Assembly (NCBI GenBank): GCA_023399155.1
Contig: JAEWQP010000010.1
Coordinates: 268,066-332,065 of the forward strand
Length of the DNA: 64,000 nt
From: Verrucomicrobiota bacterium
GTDB taxonomy: Bacteria; Verrucomicrobiota; Verrucomicrobiia; Opitutales; Opitutaceae
Reading direction: 5' to 3'
Shown: piece after piece, positions 36,760 to 44,568 of the stretch
Numbering within the stretch: position 1 is the first letter of the stretch
How the letters are laid out: every line of letters starts with the position of its first letter
Translations under genes and position numbers: made by a program
Notes under the pieces: generated by a model
What the model saw: the letters and a program-made list of their open reading frames with translations, nothing else
Told to the model about the DNA's origin: nothing
Database searches by the model: none

Positions 36760-37848
36760 ATGGCACACCGTTACGTGGTGATCATGGCTGGAGGCAAAGG
36801 GGAGCGTTTCTGGCCCCAGAGTCGGCTCGCCCGTCCGAAACAACTGCTTCCGATCGTCGGCGACACGCCCATGCTTGCGCAGACCGTTCTGCGCCTGGCC
36901 GGCCTCGTTCCGCCCGAGCAGGTGATCGTGATCACCAACCGCGAGCAGCGGGCCGCCGCGCTCGAGGCCTGCCCGATGCTGCCGCCGGAGAACGTCGTGG
37001 CCGAGCCGGTGGGGCGCGACACCGCCGCTGCTGTCGGTCTCGCCGCCCTGCTCGTCGGGCAGCGCAACCCGCAGGCGACGCTGGCCATGCTTCCGGCCGA
37101 TCACGTGATCCACGATGCGAAGGGATTTTGCGACGTGCTGCGCGCGGCCTTCGACGCGGCGGAGGCGGAACCGTGGCTCGTGACCATCGGCATTCACCCC
37201 AACGAACCCGCCACCGGCTATGGCTACATCCAGCGCGGCACGATGCTCGCGCGCGCCCACGGCCGTGACGTGTTCCAGGTCCAGCGTTTTGTCGAGAAGC
37301 CGGATCTCGAGAAGGCCCGGGGGTATCTCGCTTCGGGCGATTATCTGTGGAACGCGGGTATGTTTGTCTGGTCGGTCGAGACAATACGTGCCGCCCTTTC
37401 GCGCCACGTGCCAATGCTGGCGGGCGGACTTCAAGCGATCGAGGGGGCGGTCGCCGGCGGACGTTCGCTCGACGACGCCCTGGCCGAGCACTTTCCGACG
37501 CTGCAAAAGATCTCCGTCGACTACGCGATCATGGAGAAGGCCGATAACGTCGTGACGCTTGCGGGCACATTTGACTGGGACGACGTGGGCGCCTGGCCCG
37601 CGGTCATGCGCCATCTTCCGGCCGACGCCGCCGGCAACGTCGTCCGGGGTGAGGCAATCGTGGAAGGCGGCAACGGCAACCTCGTGGTCTCGTCCGGCGA
37701 GCATCTCGTCGCGTTGATGGGTGTGGATGATCTCATCGTCGTGCACACGCCCGACGCCACCCTGGTCTGTCCGAAGTCGCACGCCCAGCAGGTGAAACAG
37801 CTGATGAAGCACCTGGATACAAAGCCGGCCTGGAAGAAGCTGCTTTAG
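36760..37848 (+). CDS. manC: Mannose-1-phosphate guanylyltransferase
   Basis: 362 aa from ATG 36760. Nucleotidyltransferase signature VIMAGGKGERFWPQSRLARP and the pyrophosphorylase motifs QLLPIVGDTPMLAQT, NVVAEPVGRDTAAAVGLAAL, LPADHVIHD, IGIHPNEPATGYGYI, FVEKPDLEKARGYL and NAGMFVW. It forms GDP-mannose from GTP and mannose 1-phosphate. The short length indicates the guanylyltransferase domain with a left-handed beta-helix end and no isomerase domain. It supplies GDP-mannose for surface glycans. It is followed by the 200-bp tandem repeat array. Confidence 0.94.
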   Translation: MAHRYVVIMAGGKGERFWPQSRLARPKQLLPIVGDTPMLAQTVLRLAGLVPPEQVIVITNREQRAAALEACPMLPPENVVAEPVGRDTAAAVGLAALLVGQRNPQATLAMLPADHVIHDAKGFCDVLRAAFDAAEAEPWLVTIGIHPNEPATGYGYIQRGTMLARAHGRDVFQVQRFVEKPDLEKARGYLASGDYLWNAGMFVWSVETIRAALSRHVPMLAGGLQAIEGAVAGGRSLDDALAEHFPTLQKISVDYAIMEKADNVVTLAGTFDWDDVGAWPAVMRHLPADAAGNVVRGEAIVEGGNGNLVVSSGEHLVALMGVDDLIVVHTPDATLVCPKSHAQQVKQLMKHLDTKPAWKKLL

Positions 37849-37879
37849 GTCGGAGGGTGTCGGAGGATCGCCGGCCTCC

Positions 37880-38430
37880 TCCTTCCTGGAATCGTTCTCT
37901 TTCTCGTTCTCATTCTCTTTCTCCTTCCGCGGCATTGTCCCGATCGAGGGTCACAGAGGCCACAGAGGAGTCACAGAGGTCAGGGAGAACAGGCAGAGGT
38001 CGAGGGGCGGAGAACGGAAGACCTGAGACGAAGGTCGGGGGGCATCGATCCTTGATCGTAGCGCCTGATGGCGGGCATCCTCCTTCCTGGAATCGTTCTC
38101 TTTCTCGTTCTCGTTCACTTTCTCCTTCCGTGGCATTGTCCGGATCCAGGGTCACAGAGGCCACAGAGGAGTCACAGAGGTCACAGAGAAAGGCAGAGGT
38201 GAAAGGGCGAAGAAAGGAAGACCGCAGACGAAGGTCGGGGGGCATCGATTATCGATCGTAGCGCCTGATGGCGGGCATCCTCGTTCATGGAATCGTTCTC
38301 GTTCTCATTCTCTTTCTCATTCTCTTTCTCCTTCCGGGGGATTGTCCCGATCCAGGATCACAGAGGAGTCACAGAGGTCCCAGAGAAGCCACAGAGGCCA
38401 CAAAGGACGCCGGAGGTCGGACGGCGGAAG
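37880..38430. repeat. Tandem array of a 200-bp unit, about 2.7 copies
   Basis: Units start at 37880, 38081 and 38281 (spacings 201 and 200 bp). Each begins with a pyrimidine block TCCTTCCTGGAATCGTTCTC plus TTTCTC/GTTCTC hexamers, then ATTGTCC(C/G)GATC, a run of CACAGAGG words, and in units 1 and 2 a tail GACGAAGGTCGGGGGGCATC ... CGTAGCGCCTGATGGCGGGC. Unit 3 is cut in the CACAGAGG part. Translation of the region is Ser/Arg/Glu low complexity, not a protein. The opening block recurs on the other strand near 16896-16917. Confidence 0.9.
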
Positions 38431-38510
38431 AAAGGAGGCGGCCGGGCGGGTTGTTCCGCTTGCGATGGGTTGTCGTCTTCTCTCCACCTCTTCCCTTTCC
38501 GGTAGCCCGA

Positions 38511-38549
38511 TTTCAGCCTTTCAGCCCTTCAGCCTTTCAGCCCTTCTCC
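38511..38549. repeat. TTTCAGCC(C/T) word repeat just upstream of ruvX
   Basis: Four and a half copies of a 9-bp word (TTTCAGCCT / TTCAGCCCT), ending 4 bp before the ruvX start codon. It therefore occupies the place of the ribosome-binding site and offers no Shine-Dalgarno match. Confidence 0.75.
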
Positions 38550-38553
38550 TCCC

Positions 38554-38988
38554 ATGCGTTGTCTGGGCATCGACTATGGCGAGCGCCGCATCGGCCTGAG
38601 CTACGGCGATGAACTGGGCGTGGCCGTTCCGTTGCCTGCGGCGACCGAGCCGACGCCGGAGAGCCGCCTCGCGCGCGTCGTGCAGCTGGCCCGCGAGCGC
38701 AAGGCCGCGGCCCTCGTCGTGGGGTATCCGTACAACATGGACGGCTCGGTCGGATTCAAGGCCCGCGAGGTCGATGCGTTCATCGAGAGGCTCACGGCGG
38801 TCCTTCCGCTGCCGGTCCACCGCGTCGACGAGCGCTTGAGCACACGGACGGCCACGGAGCACATGTCGAAACGCCGCGACGACGAGCTGCGCCGCTCGGG
38901 ACGCATTGATTCCATGGCCGCATGCGTGATCCTGCAGGATTTTCTCAACCAACACCTCCCGCCGCCGGAGGATTTCCCGCCCGCGTGA
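38554..38988 (+). CDS. ruvX: Holliday junction resolvase-like RuvX/YqgF
   Basis: 144 aa, normal length. RNase-H-like fold: CLGIDYGERRIGLSYGD (first catalytic Asp), VVGYPYNMDGSVGFKA, VHRVDERLSTRTA (Glu) and RIDSMAACVILQDFL (last Asp). The family is implicated in 16S rRNA 5'-end maturation and resembles Holliday junction resolvases. First gene of a tight plus-strand run; its TGA overlaps the GTG of truA. Confidence 0.93.
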   Translation: MRCLGIDYGERRIGLSYGDELGVAVPLPAATEPTPESRLARVVQLARERKAAALVVGYPYNMDGSVGFKAREVDAFIERLTAVLPLPVHRVDERLSTRTATEHMSKRRDDELRRSGRIDSMAACVILQDFLNQHLPPPEDFPPA

Positions 38989-39740
38989 AACCACGATCCG
39001 AGCCAACGCGCTGGAAAGCCGTGTGCGCTTATGAGGGCACGCATTATCACGGCTGGCAGAGCCAGACCAACGCCGTCGCCGTCCAGGACGTGATCGAGAA
39101 GGCGTTGCGCGCCGTCCTGGGCGTGCCGACGCGTATCCACGGCAGCGGACGCACCGACACCGGCGTCCATGCCCGCGGGCAGGTGTTTCATTTCGACGCG
39201 CACTGGCCGCATGGGCCATCCCGGCTGCTCACGGCCCTGGGCACCAAGCTTCCGGCCTCGATCCAGGTCCGGCAGCTGGTCGCGGCGGCCGCGGACTTTC
39301 ATGCGCGGTTCCATGCGACGGGGAAACGCTACATCTACCATCTCCACCTCGGGGCCGCGGACCCGTTCGAGACCGCCTACTGCTGGTCGCTGCTGAAACC
39401 AATCGAGTTCGACAGGCTCGAGGCCGCGGCGCGGCTCCTGCGGGGTCGGCATGATTTTGCCGCCTTCTGCGCCGTGAGCGGGGATGAGCGCGAGACGACC
39501 GTGCGCGACCTCCGGCGGCTCGACGTGGTGCGGCGGGGCCGGCGCGCGCGGGTGATCCTCGAGGCGGATGGATTTCTCTACAAGATGGCGCGCAGCATCG
39601 TCGGCACGCTCGTCACTGTCGGCATGGGCCACCTGGCGCCCGAAGACGCCGCTGCGCTGTTGCACACGGGCGGACGGATCCCCAAGGTCAAGACCGCGCC
39701 GGCGCATGGCCTTTTCCTGGACAAAGTCTTCTACGACTGA
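38985..39740 (+). CDS. truA: tRNA pseudouridine synthase A
   Basis: 251 aa from GTG 38985, in a GTGA overlap with the ruvX stop. WKAVCAYEGTHYHGWQSQTN is followed by the catalytic motif IHGSGRTDTGVHARGQVFHF (the Asp of RTDxGVHA), then FHARFHATGKRYIYHLHLG, FCAVSGDERETTVRDL and LYKMARSIVGTLVTVGMG. It makes pseudouridine at positions 38-40 of tRNA anticodon arms. Coupled by overlap to both neighbours. Confidence 0.95.
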   Translation: MKPRSEPTRWKAVCAYEGTHYHGWQSQTNAVAVQDVIEKALRAVLGVPTRIHGSGRTDTGVHARGQVFHFDAHWPHGPSRLLTALGTKLPASIQVRQLVAAAADFHARFHATGKRYIYHLHLGAADPFETAYCWSLLKPIEFDRLEAAARLLRGRHDFAAFCAVSGDERETTVRDLRRLDVVRRGRRARVILEADGFLYKMARSIVGTLVTVGMGHLAPEDAAALLHTGGRIPKVKTAPAHGLFLDKVFYD

Positions 39741-40479
39741 CGAGCCGTGGTGGCGGCGCGCCGCGACACGCGCCGATCGCGCGCTCGACGTGGTTTTTCC
39801 CCCGACCTGCCTGGAGTGCGAGGGGCTGATCGAGGACAGCCGTTTTCGGCACATCTGCCGGGACTGTGCCGCACGCATGTTCCTGGTGCGCGCGCCGCAC
39901 TGCACCACCTGCGGGTACCCGTTCTTTGGTGCCGTGGAGGATAACCGCGACTGCCCGCATTGCTCCGGCCTCCAGCCGCATTTTCGGGAAGGACGGACGG
40001 CGACCCTCATGCAGGGGCCGGTTCGCCGGCTGGTTCACGCGATCAAGTACGAGGGTTCGCTCCACCTGCTGGCGGACGTCACCGCGATCGTGCGGGCCAA
40101 TCCCTACTTCCGCGACTTTCTCGCCGGCGCGCGGCTCGTGCCCGTCCCGCTGCATCCGCGCAAACGTCGCGAGCGCGGCTACAATCAGGCGGAACTGATC
40201 GCCCGCGCATTTGCCGACGCCGCGCCGGGCGCGACCGTCACCTCGCTCCTGGAACGCGTCACCTGGACCTCGACGCAGACCCGCCTGGACCGCCAGCAGC
40301 GGCGGGAAAACCTGAAGAATGCCTTTGCCTTGGCCAAAGACGCCCCGGTAATACCCACCGCTCGCCATGTACTGGTCGATGATGTCTTTACAACGGGTGC
40401 CACGCTCAACGCCTGCGCAGTTGCCCTGCGCCGGGCCGCAGTGACCGCCATCGACGTCGCCACGCTCGGGCACGGCTAG
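39706..40479 (+). CDS. comF: ComF-family phosphoribosyltransferase-like protein
   Basis: 257 aa from ATG 39706, overlapping truA by 35 bp (a later start is possible). N-terminal four-cysteine zinc motifs (CLECEG...CRDC; CTTCGYPF...CPHC) precede ALDVVFPP-to-LVHAIKYEGS segments. A PRT-like domain follows: LVPVPLHPRKRRERGYNQAE, RQQRRENLKNAF and the PRPP loop HVLVDDVFTTGATLNACA. ComF proteins take part in DNA uptake in competent bacteria and are widely conserved elsewhere with unclear role. Confidence 0.9.
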   Translation: MAFSWTKSSTTDEPWWRRAATRADRALDVVFPPTCLECEGLIEDSRFRHICRDCAARMFLVRAPHCTTCGYPFFGAVEDNRDCPHCSGLQPHFREGRTATLMQGPVRRLVHAIKYEGSLHLLADVTAIVRANPYFRDFLAGARLVPVPLHPRKRRERGYNQAELIARAFADAAPGATVTSLLERVTWTSTQTRLDRQQRRENLKNAFALAKDAPVIPTARHVLVDDVFTTGATLNACAVALRRAAVTAIDVATLGHG

Positions 40480-40509
40480 ACCCTCTCCTCATCCTCCGCT
40501 CTTTTCTGC

Positions 40510-41361
40510 ATGTCCCTGTTCAGCAAGCCGAAGTACTCGACCGTCACGGTCAAGAAGAAGGACATCCCGCAAGGGCTCTGGAAGAAGTGCCCGGTTTCCG
40601 GAGAGATCATCTATATCAAGGAGTTGGAGGAAAATCAGAACGTGGTGCCGAAGAGCGGCTATCACTTTCCGATCAGCGCGCCGGAGCGCCTCCGGTTTCT
40701 CTGCGACCCGGGGAGTTTCAAGGAATCGGACCGCGAGCTTTCCGCGGTCGACGCCCTCCAGTTCGTCGATTCAGCCCCGTATGCCGCTCGCCTTGAAAAG
40801 TACAAGCGGGAGAGCGGGCTCAACGACGCGGTGGTCTGCGGCATGGGCAAGATCCACGGCATCCCGGTGTCCTTTGCCGTGATGGATTTTCGCTTTGCTG
40901 GCGGCTCGATGGGCTCGGTCGTGGGCGAGAAGATCACCCGCGCGATCGAGCGCGCGATCGAGAAGAAGACTCCCTGCATCATCGTCTCGGCCTCCGGCGG
41001 CGCGCGCATGCAGGAAGGCATCCTCAGCCTGATGCAGATGGCGAAAACCAGCGCCGCGCTGGCGCGACTCGCGGAGGCGAGGCTGCCGTTCATTTCCATC
41101 CTGACCAATCCGACGACCGGCGGTGTCACCGCCAGTTTTGCCGTCCTCGGCGACCTGATCATCGCGGAGCCGGGAGCCCTGATTGGTTTCGCCGGGCCGC
41201 GCGTGATCAAGGAAACCACGCAACAGGCGCTGCCGGAGGGGTTCCAGTCCGCGGAGTTTCTGCTCAAGCACGGCCTGGTCGACATGATCGTGTCGCGCAC
41301 GGACATGCGCGACCGGCTGCGTGACGTGCTCCAGGCACTCTACGTGAAGAAGGCGAGCTGA
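40510..41361 (+). CDS. accD: Acetyl-CoA carboxylase carboxyltransferase beta subunit, zinc ribbon lost
   Basis: 283 aa. The carboxyltransferase core is complete (AVMDFRFAGGSMGSVVGEKI, IVSASGGARMQEGILSLMQM, ILTNPTTGGVTASFA, GALIGFAGPRVIKET, EFLLKHGLVDMIV). The N-terminal zinc ribbon is in place by alignment (KKCPVSGEIIYIKELEENQN), but of the canonical cysteines at 27, 30, 46 and 49 only C27 remains; the others are S30, V46 and S49. With AccA it transfers carboxyl from biotin to acetyl-CoA, making malonyl-CoA. The zinc site, which helps regulation and RNA binding in E. coli, must be absent here. Confidence 0.95.
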   Translation: MSLFSKPKYSTVTVKKKDIPQGLWKKCPVSGEIIYIKELEENQNVVPKSGYHFPISAPERLRFLCDPGSFKESDRELSAVDALQFVDSAPYAARLEKYKRESGLNDAVVCGMGKIHGIPVSFAVMDFRFAGGSMGSVVGEKITRAIERAIEKKTPCIIVSASGGARMQEGILSLMQMAKTSAALARLAEARLPFISILTNPTTGGVTASFAVLGDLIIAEPGALIGFAGPRVIKETTQQALPEGFQSAEFLLKHGLVDMIVSRTDMRDRLRDVLQALYVKKAS

Positions 41362-41384
41362 GTCGGACCGGGGTGCGATCGGCG

Positions 41385-42338
41385 ATGAGCGGAACGCTCG
41401 GCAGGGTCGCGATCATCGGTGCCGGGGCCGTCGGCGCCTACTACGGCGCGCGACTCGCCCACGCCGGCGAGGATGTCCGTTTTCTCATGCGCCGGGACTT
41501 CGCGGCGGTGCGCGCCCGCGGGCTTGCGGTGCGGGTGTTCGCCAACCAGGAGCCCGTCGAATCGTTTCACCTCGCGTCGGTGGCGGCGTACGCGACCACG
41601 GCGGAGATCGGGCCGGTCGATCTCGTCATCGTCGGTCTCAAGGCCACGGCTGATGCCGCGATGCGCGAACTCCTTCCACCGCTGCTGCACGAGCGCACCG
41701 CGGTCCTCACGCTGCAGAACGGCCTCGGCTCGGACGAACTCGTGGCGCGCGAGTTTGGGGCCGGGCGTGTGCTCGGCGGGCTCTGCTTCGTCTGCCTCAA
41801 TCGCGTGGGGCACGACGGGGACGTGCCGGCGATCGAGTGCTACCACGCCGGCAGCGTCAGCCTGGGCGAGTTCAACCGCCCGGCGGGCGATCGGGCGCGG
41901 ACGATCGCCGCGGCCTTCCAGCGGGCGGGCGTGAAGTGCTCGGTGGCCGACAACCTCGCGGAGGTGCGCTGGCGCAAGCTGGTGTGGAATGTTCCGTTCA
42001 ACGGCCTCAGCATCGCGGCGGGCGGCGTCACCACCGATCGGATACTCGCCGACCCGGCGCTGCTCGCCGAGGTGCACGCGCTCATGCGCGAGGTGCAGGC
42101 GGCGGCGGCCGCGCTCGGTATCGCCATTCCGGATGCATTCCTGCGGAAGCAGGTCGACGTGACCGGGCCGATGGGCGCCTACAAGCCCTCGAGCCTCATC
42201 GACTTTCTCGAGGGCAAGGCCGTGGAGGTGGAGGCGATCTGGGGCGAGCCGCTGCGCCGCGCGCGCGCCGCCGGCGTGGCGGTGCCGCGCCTGGAAGAAC
42301 TCTACCTCCGCCTGCGCGAGATCTGCGTCGCGCGCTGA
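41385..42338 (+). CDS. panE: 2-dehydropantoate 2-reductase
   Basis: 317 aa from ATG 41385. The Rossmann N-terminus VAIIGAGAVGAYYGARLAHA, VIVGLKATADAAMRELLPPL, LTLQNGLGSDELVAREFG, GGLCFVCLNRVG, and the C-terminal domain with RWRKLVWNVPFNGLSIAAGG (conserved Lys and Asn) and GAYKPSSLIDFLEGKAVEVE (Ser/Asp of the substrate site) are typical of ApbA/PanE. It reduces ketopantoate to pantoate with NADPH, for pantothenate synthesis. It follows accD by 23 bp and ends convergent with the archaemetzincin gene. Confidence 0.92.
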   Translation: MSGTLGRVAIIGAGAVGAYYGARLAHAGEDVRFLMRRDFAAVRARGLAVRVFANQEPVESFHLASVAAYATTAEIGPVDLVIVGLKATADAAMRELLPPLLHERTAVLTLQNGLGSDELVAREFGAGRVLGGLCFVCLNRVGHDGDVPAIECYHAGSVSLGEFNRPAGDRARTIAAAFQRAGVKCSVADNLAEVRWRKLVWNVPFNGLSIAAGGVTTDRILADPALLAEVHALMREVQAAAAALGIAIPDAFLRKQVDVTGPMGAYKPSSLIDFLEGKAVEVEAIWGEPLRRARAAGVAVPRLEELYLRLREICVAR

Positions 42339-42468
42339 GCCCGATCCTGGATGCCCCGGTGTTCGGTGCCCGGCTGGAAGGTGCCTGGCTCGCGGCGCGT
42401 TCCTGCCCGACCCGGCTCAAGGTCGACGCGGCCGCGATCGGCCTGGAGCCGCGCGCGCGGTGCGACCG

Positions 42469-43704
42469 CTACCGTGTTGCCACAAGTGGCTCGGTCGCTG
42501 CCACGGGCGTCAACACCGGGGGCGGCGCATCGTCGGCGGGCGGAGGCTCGGATTCACGGGGCTGCGGAATCGCAGGGCGGGGCGGCTCGGCCTTCTGGGG
42601 AATCACGCCAGGATCGTCATGGCCGCCCGGCGGGACGACGAGCGGTGGAGCCGGCACATGCATGGGAGGCACGACGCGTAGCGAATCGGGCAGGGGCGCG
42701 CGCGGGTGTACCCACGGGCGAACGGGTTCGGAGCGGAGTTTGGCCAGCTGGCGCCTGACCCACGCCTCCTCGTCCTCCCAGCCGGTGTGCTCGCTGAAGA
42801 AGTAGGCCAGGTCGCGATAGCGGCGCTCGAGCTCGGCGCCCGTGGCGTGCTGGATCTTGCGCAGGCAGACCGGACAGGCGTGGTGCGGACGGCTGTCGCT
42901 TTCGGCCTGGTGGTTCGAACCGTTCACCACGCAGCGGTGGTAGATGCAATGGGCGAGGCCGAAGAGGTGCGCGATCTCGTGAACCAGTGTCTTGCAGCTG
43001 CGGCGCAGGAGAAGCGCGTCGAAGTCGTCGGGCCGCTCCTCCCCGAAGAAGAGCGGGTCGCTGCGGGCAAAACTGAATACACCGGTGCGCTGCTGCGGAG
43101 CCGCCTGGCCGAAGACGAAGTTCCAGCTCGGCGACGGGTAAAGGTCGTTCATCGTGACGGCCACGAGGCAGAAGCCGTCGTCGGGCAGCCGTTCGCGCAG
43201 CCACGTGAGGATCGCGGTCGTGCGCAGCTGGAGTTTGCCGGTGCGCGGATTGATCCGCGGCTCGAAGGCCGCGCTTTCATAGACTTCGGCCGGCAACAGT
43301 ACGACATCGAGCTGGAAGAACGCCTCGGCGTAGTCGCGCAACGCCTCGAGCGACGGCGCGGAATCGGCGTTGAACTCACCCAGCGGCTGGAGGTAGATCA
43401 GGCGGCGTGCCTGTGAGACGCGCTGGGCGCCACGGAGCACGAAGTCCGCGTACGTCTGGCCGGCCTCGCGCTGGGTCGCCAGCCAGTCGCTGCGATCCGG
43501 CGGCTCGATGGGCGCGAAATCCTCATCCGGCGTGAGCAGGCGGCGTGTCGCGGCAGGTTCGTCGTCGAGCGAACCGAGCGCGGCGGCGGATTGCGCGGCG
43601 GAGGGCGGCACGAATTCGGCCTTGAGCCGGGAGCCGGGGAGCATCGCCGCGAGAGCGACACCGCAGATCAGCGGGCGGGGAAGCGAAAGGAATGAGGCGG
43701 CCAC
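42469..43704 (-). CDS. Archaemetzincin-like metalloprotease (M54) with signal peptide
   Basis: 411 aa from GTG 43704 (TTG 43734 also possible). A signal peptide (LICGVALAAMLPGSRLKAE) comes first. After a linker, IYLQPLGEFN and a central domain lead to KTLVHEIAHLFGLAHC, the zinc site HExxHxxGxxH, followed by IYHRCVVNGSN and CPVCLRKIQ. This is the archaemetzincin pattern HExxHxxGxxHCx4CxMx17CxxC. The Met of the Met-turn position is Val here. A Pro-rich tail of about 60 residues follows (APPLVVPPGG, PPADDAPPPVLTP). Family substrates are poorly known. An exported form suggests an envelope or extracellular target. Confidence 0.85.
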   Translation of the reverse strand: MAASFLSLPRPLICGVALAAMLPGSRLKAEFVPPSAAQSAAALGSLDDEPAATRRLLTPDEDFAPIEPPDRSDWLATQREAGQTYADFVLRGAQRVSQARRLIYLQPLGEFNADSAPSLEALRDYAEAFFQLDVVLLPAEVYESAAFEPRINPRTGKLQLRTTAILTWLRERLPDDGFCLVAVTMNDLYPSPSWNFVFGQAAPQQRTGVFSFARSDPLFFGEERPDDFDALLLRRSCKTLVHEIAHLFGLAHCIYHRCVVNGSNHQAESDSRPHHACPVCLRKIQHATGAELERRYRDLAYFFSEHTGWEDEEAWVRRQLAKLRSEPVRPWVHPRAPLPDSLRVVPPMHVPAPPLVVPPGGHDDPGVIPQKAEPPRPAIPQPRESEPPPADDAPPPVLTPVAATEPLVATR

Positions 43705-43907
43705 GGTGGGGTGGGTGGAGAAGGCTGGTATCAAGCTTCACGCGCGACCAAGCCGTTTCTTGGGTGTATCCCGCTCGGAGATGTAAGCCCGGCCAGGCTG
43801 CGGGGCAACTCCGACTCGCGCCGCACTCGCGGCCGGGGCAGGCGGTAGCGACGGTTGCACTCGTGGTTGGACTGTCGCGGCGGAACGCTCAACGCTCGCG
43901 GCATTCC

Positions 43908-44567
43908 ATGCATCCCGTCCTCTACCTCGATGCCGCCTCGCCCACGGTTCACGTCGGGCTCCAGGTGTCGGATCGCGTGGCGCCGGAGTGGCGGCAATCG
44001 ACTCAGGAGGCCGGGGTGGGCCTGTTTCGCGAGGTGGAGACGCTCACCCGTGCGCAGGGCGTGAGCGTGTCGGATCTCCGCTCGGTCGCCTTTTGCGAGG
44101 GCCCGGGCTCGCTGCTCGGCGTGCGTCTCGTCGCCATGGCGCTCCGCACGTGGCATGCACTGCCGCGTGCGATTCCGCTGGAGGTGTCAGGCTATCTCTC
44201 GCTCGAACTGGTCGCGGCAGGCCTGCTCGCGGAAGGCACGCCGGGCCCGTTCCACATCCTTGTCGATGGCCGCCGCGCCACCTGGAATGTGCTTTCGGTG
44301 GGCGCCGACGGACGGTGGGGCGCGATCCGCCGACGCCCGGCAGCCGAGGCGTTTCCCGAGGGCGAACGCGTCTTTCACCCGCGGGGCTTTCCGCTCTGGC
44401 AGAGCCTGCCCGCCGAGGTGGAGACGATCACCTACGAGCCTGCGGCGCTGCCTGCGCTCGCGGCGGGATTTCCCCTGCTTCACCCGGTCGCGTTGCCCGA
44501 CGCCTTCATGACCGAGGTGCCCACCTATCGTGAATGGACGCCGGAGCATCCGGTGCGTCCGAGTTGA
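43908..44567 (+). CDS. tsaB: tRNA threonylcarbamoyladenosine synthesis protein TsaB
   Basis: 219 aa from ATG 43908. Actin-like ATPase-fold protein: VLYLDAASPTVHVGLQVSD, GLFREVETLTRAQGVSVSDL and FCEGPGSLLGVRLVAMALRT, the counterpart of the conserved GPGSFTGLRIG motif. It has no metal or ATP catalytic site of its own; TsaB scaffolds TsaD and TsaE in forming t6A37 of ANN-reading tRNAs. The C-terminal half is divergent, as is usual. One base separates its stop from the alr start. Confidence 0.87.
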   Translation: MHPVLYLDAASPTVHVGLQVSDRVAPEWRQSTQEAGVGLFREVETLTRAQGVSVSDLRSVAFCEGPGSLLGVRLVAMALRTWHALPRAIPLEVSGYLSLELVAAGLLAEGTPGPFHILVDGRRATWNVLSVGADGRWGAIRRRPAAEAFPEGERVFHPRGFPLWQSLPAEVETITYEPAALPALAAGFPLLHPVALPDAFMTEVPTYREWTPEHPVRPS

Positions 44568-44568
44568 C

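Noticed and set aside
37857..38261. ORF with Ser/Arg-rich repeats (LSRSHSLSPS, VTEATEESQRS)
   Set aside because: It is the direct translation of the 200-bp tandem array; repeat units, not codons, set the pattern.
37917..38420. Human or vector contamination suggested by CACAGAGG and TTTCTC simple repeats
   Set aside because: The blocks are continuous with bacterial genes on both sides and share the opening block with another spacer in this window (16896-16917).
37880..38430. Possible CRISPR array
   Set aside because: Units are about 200 bp, nearly identical throughout and contain nested short words; there are no 24-37 bp repeats with unique spacers and no cas genes.
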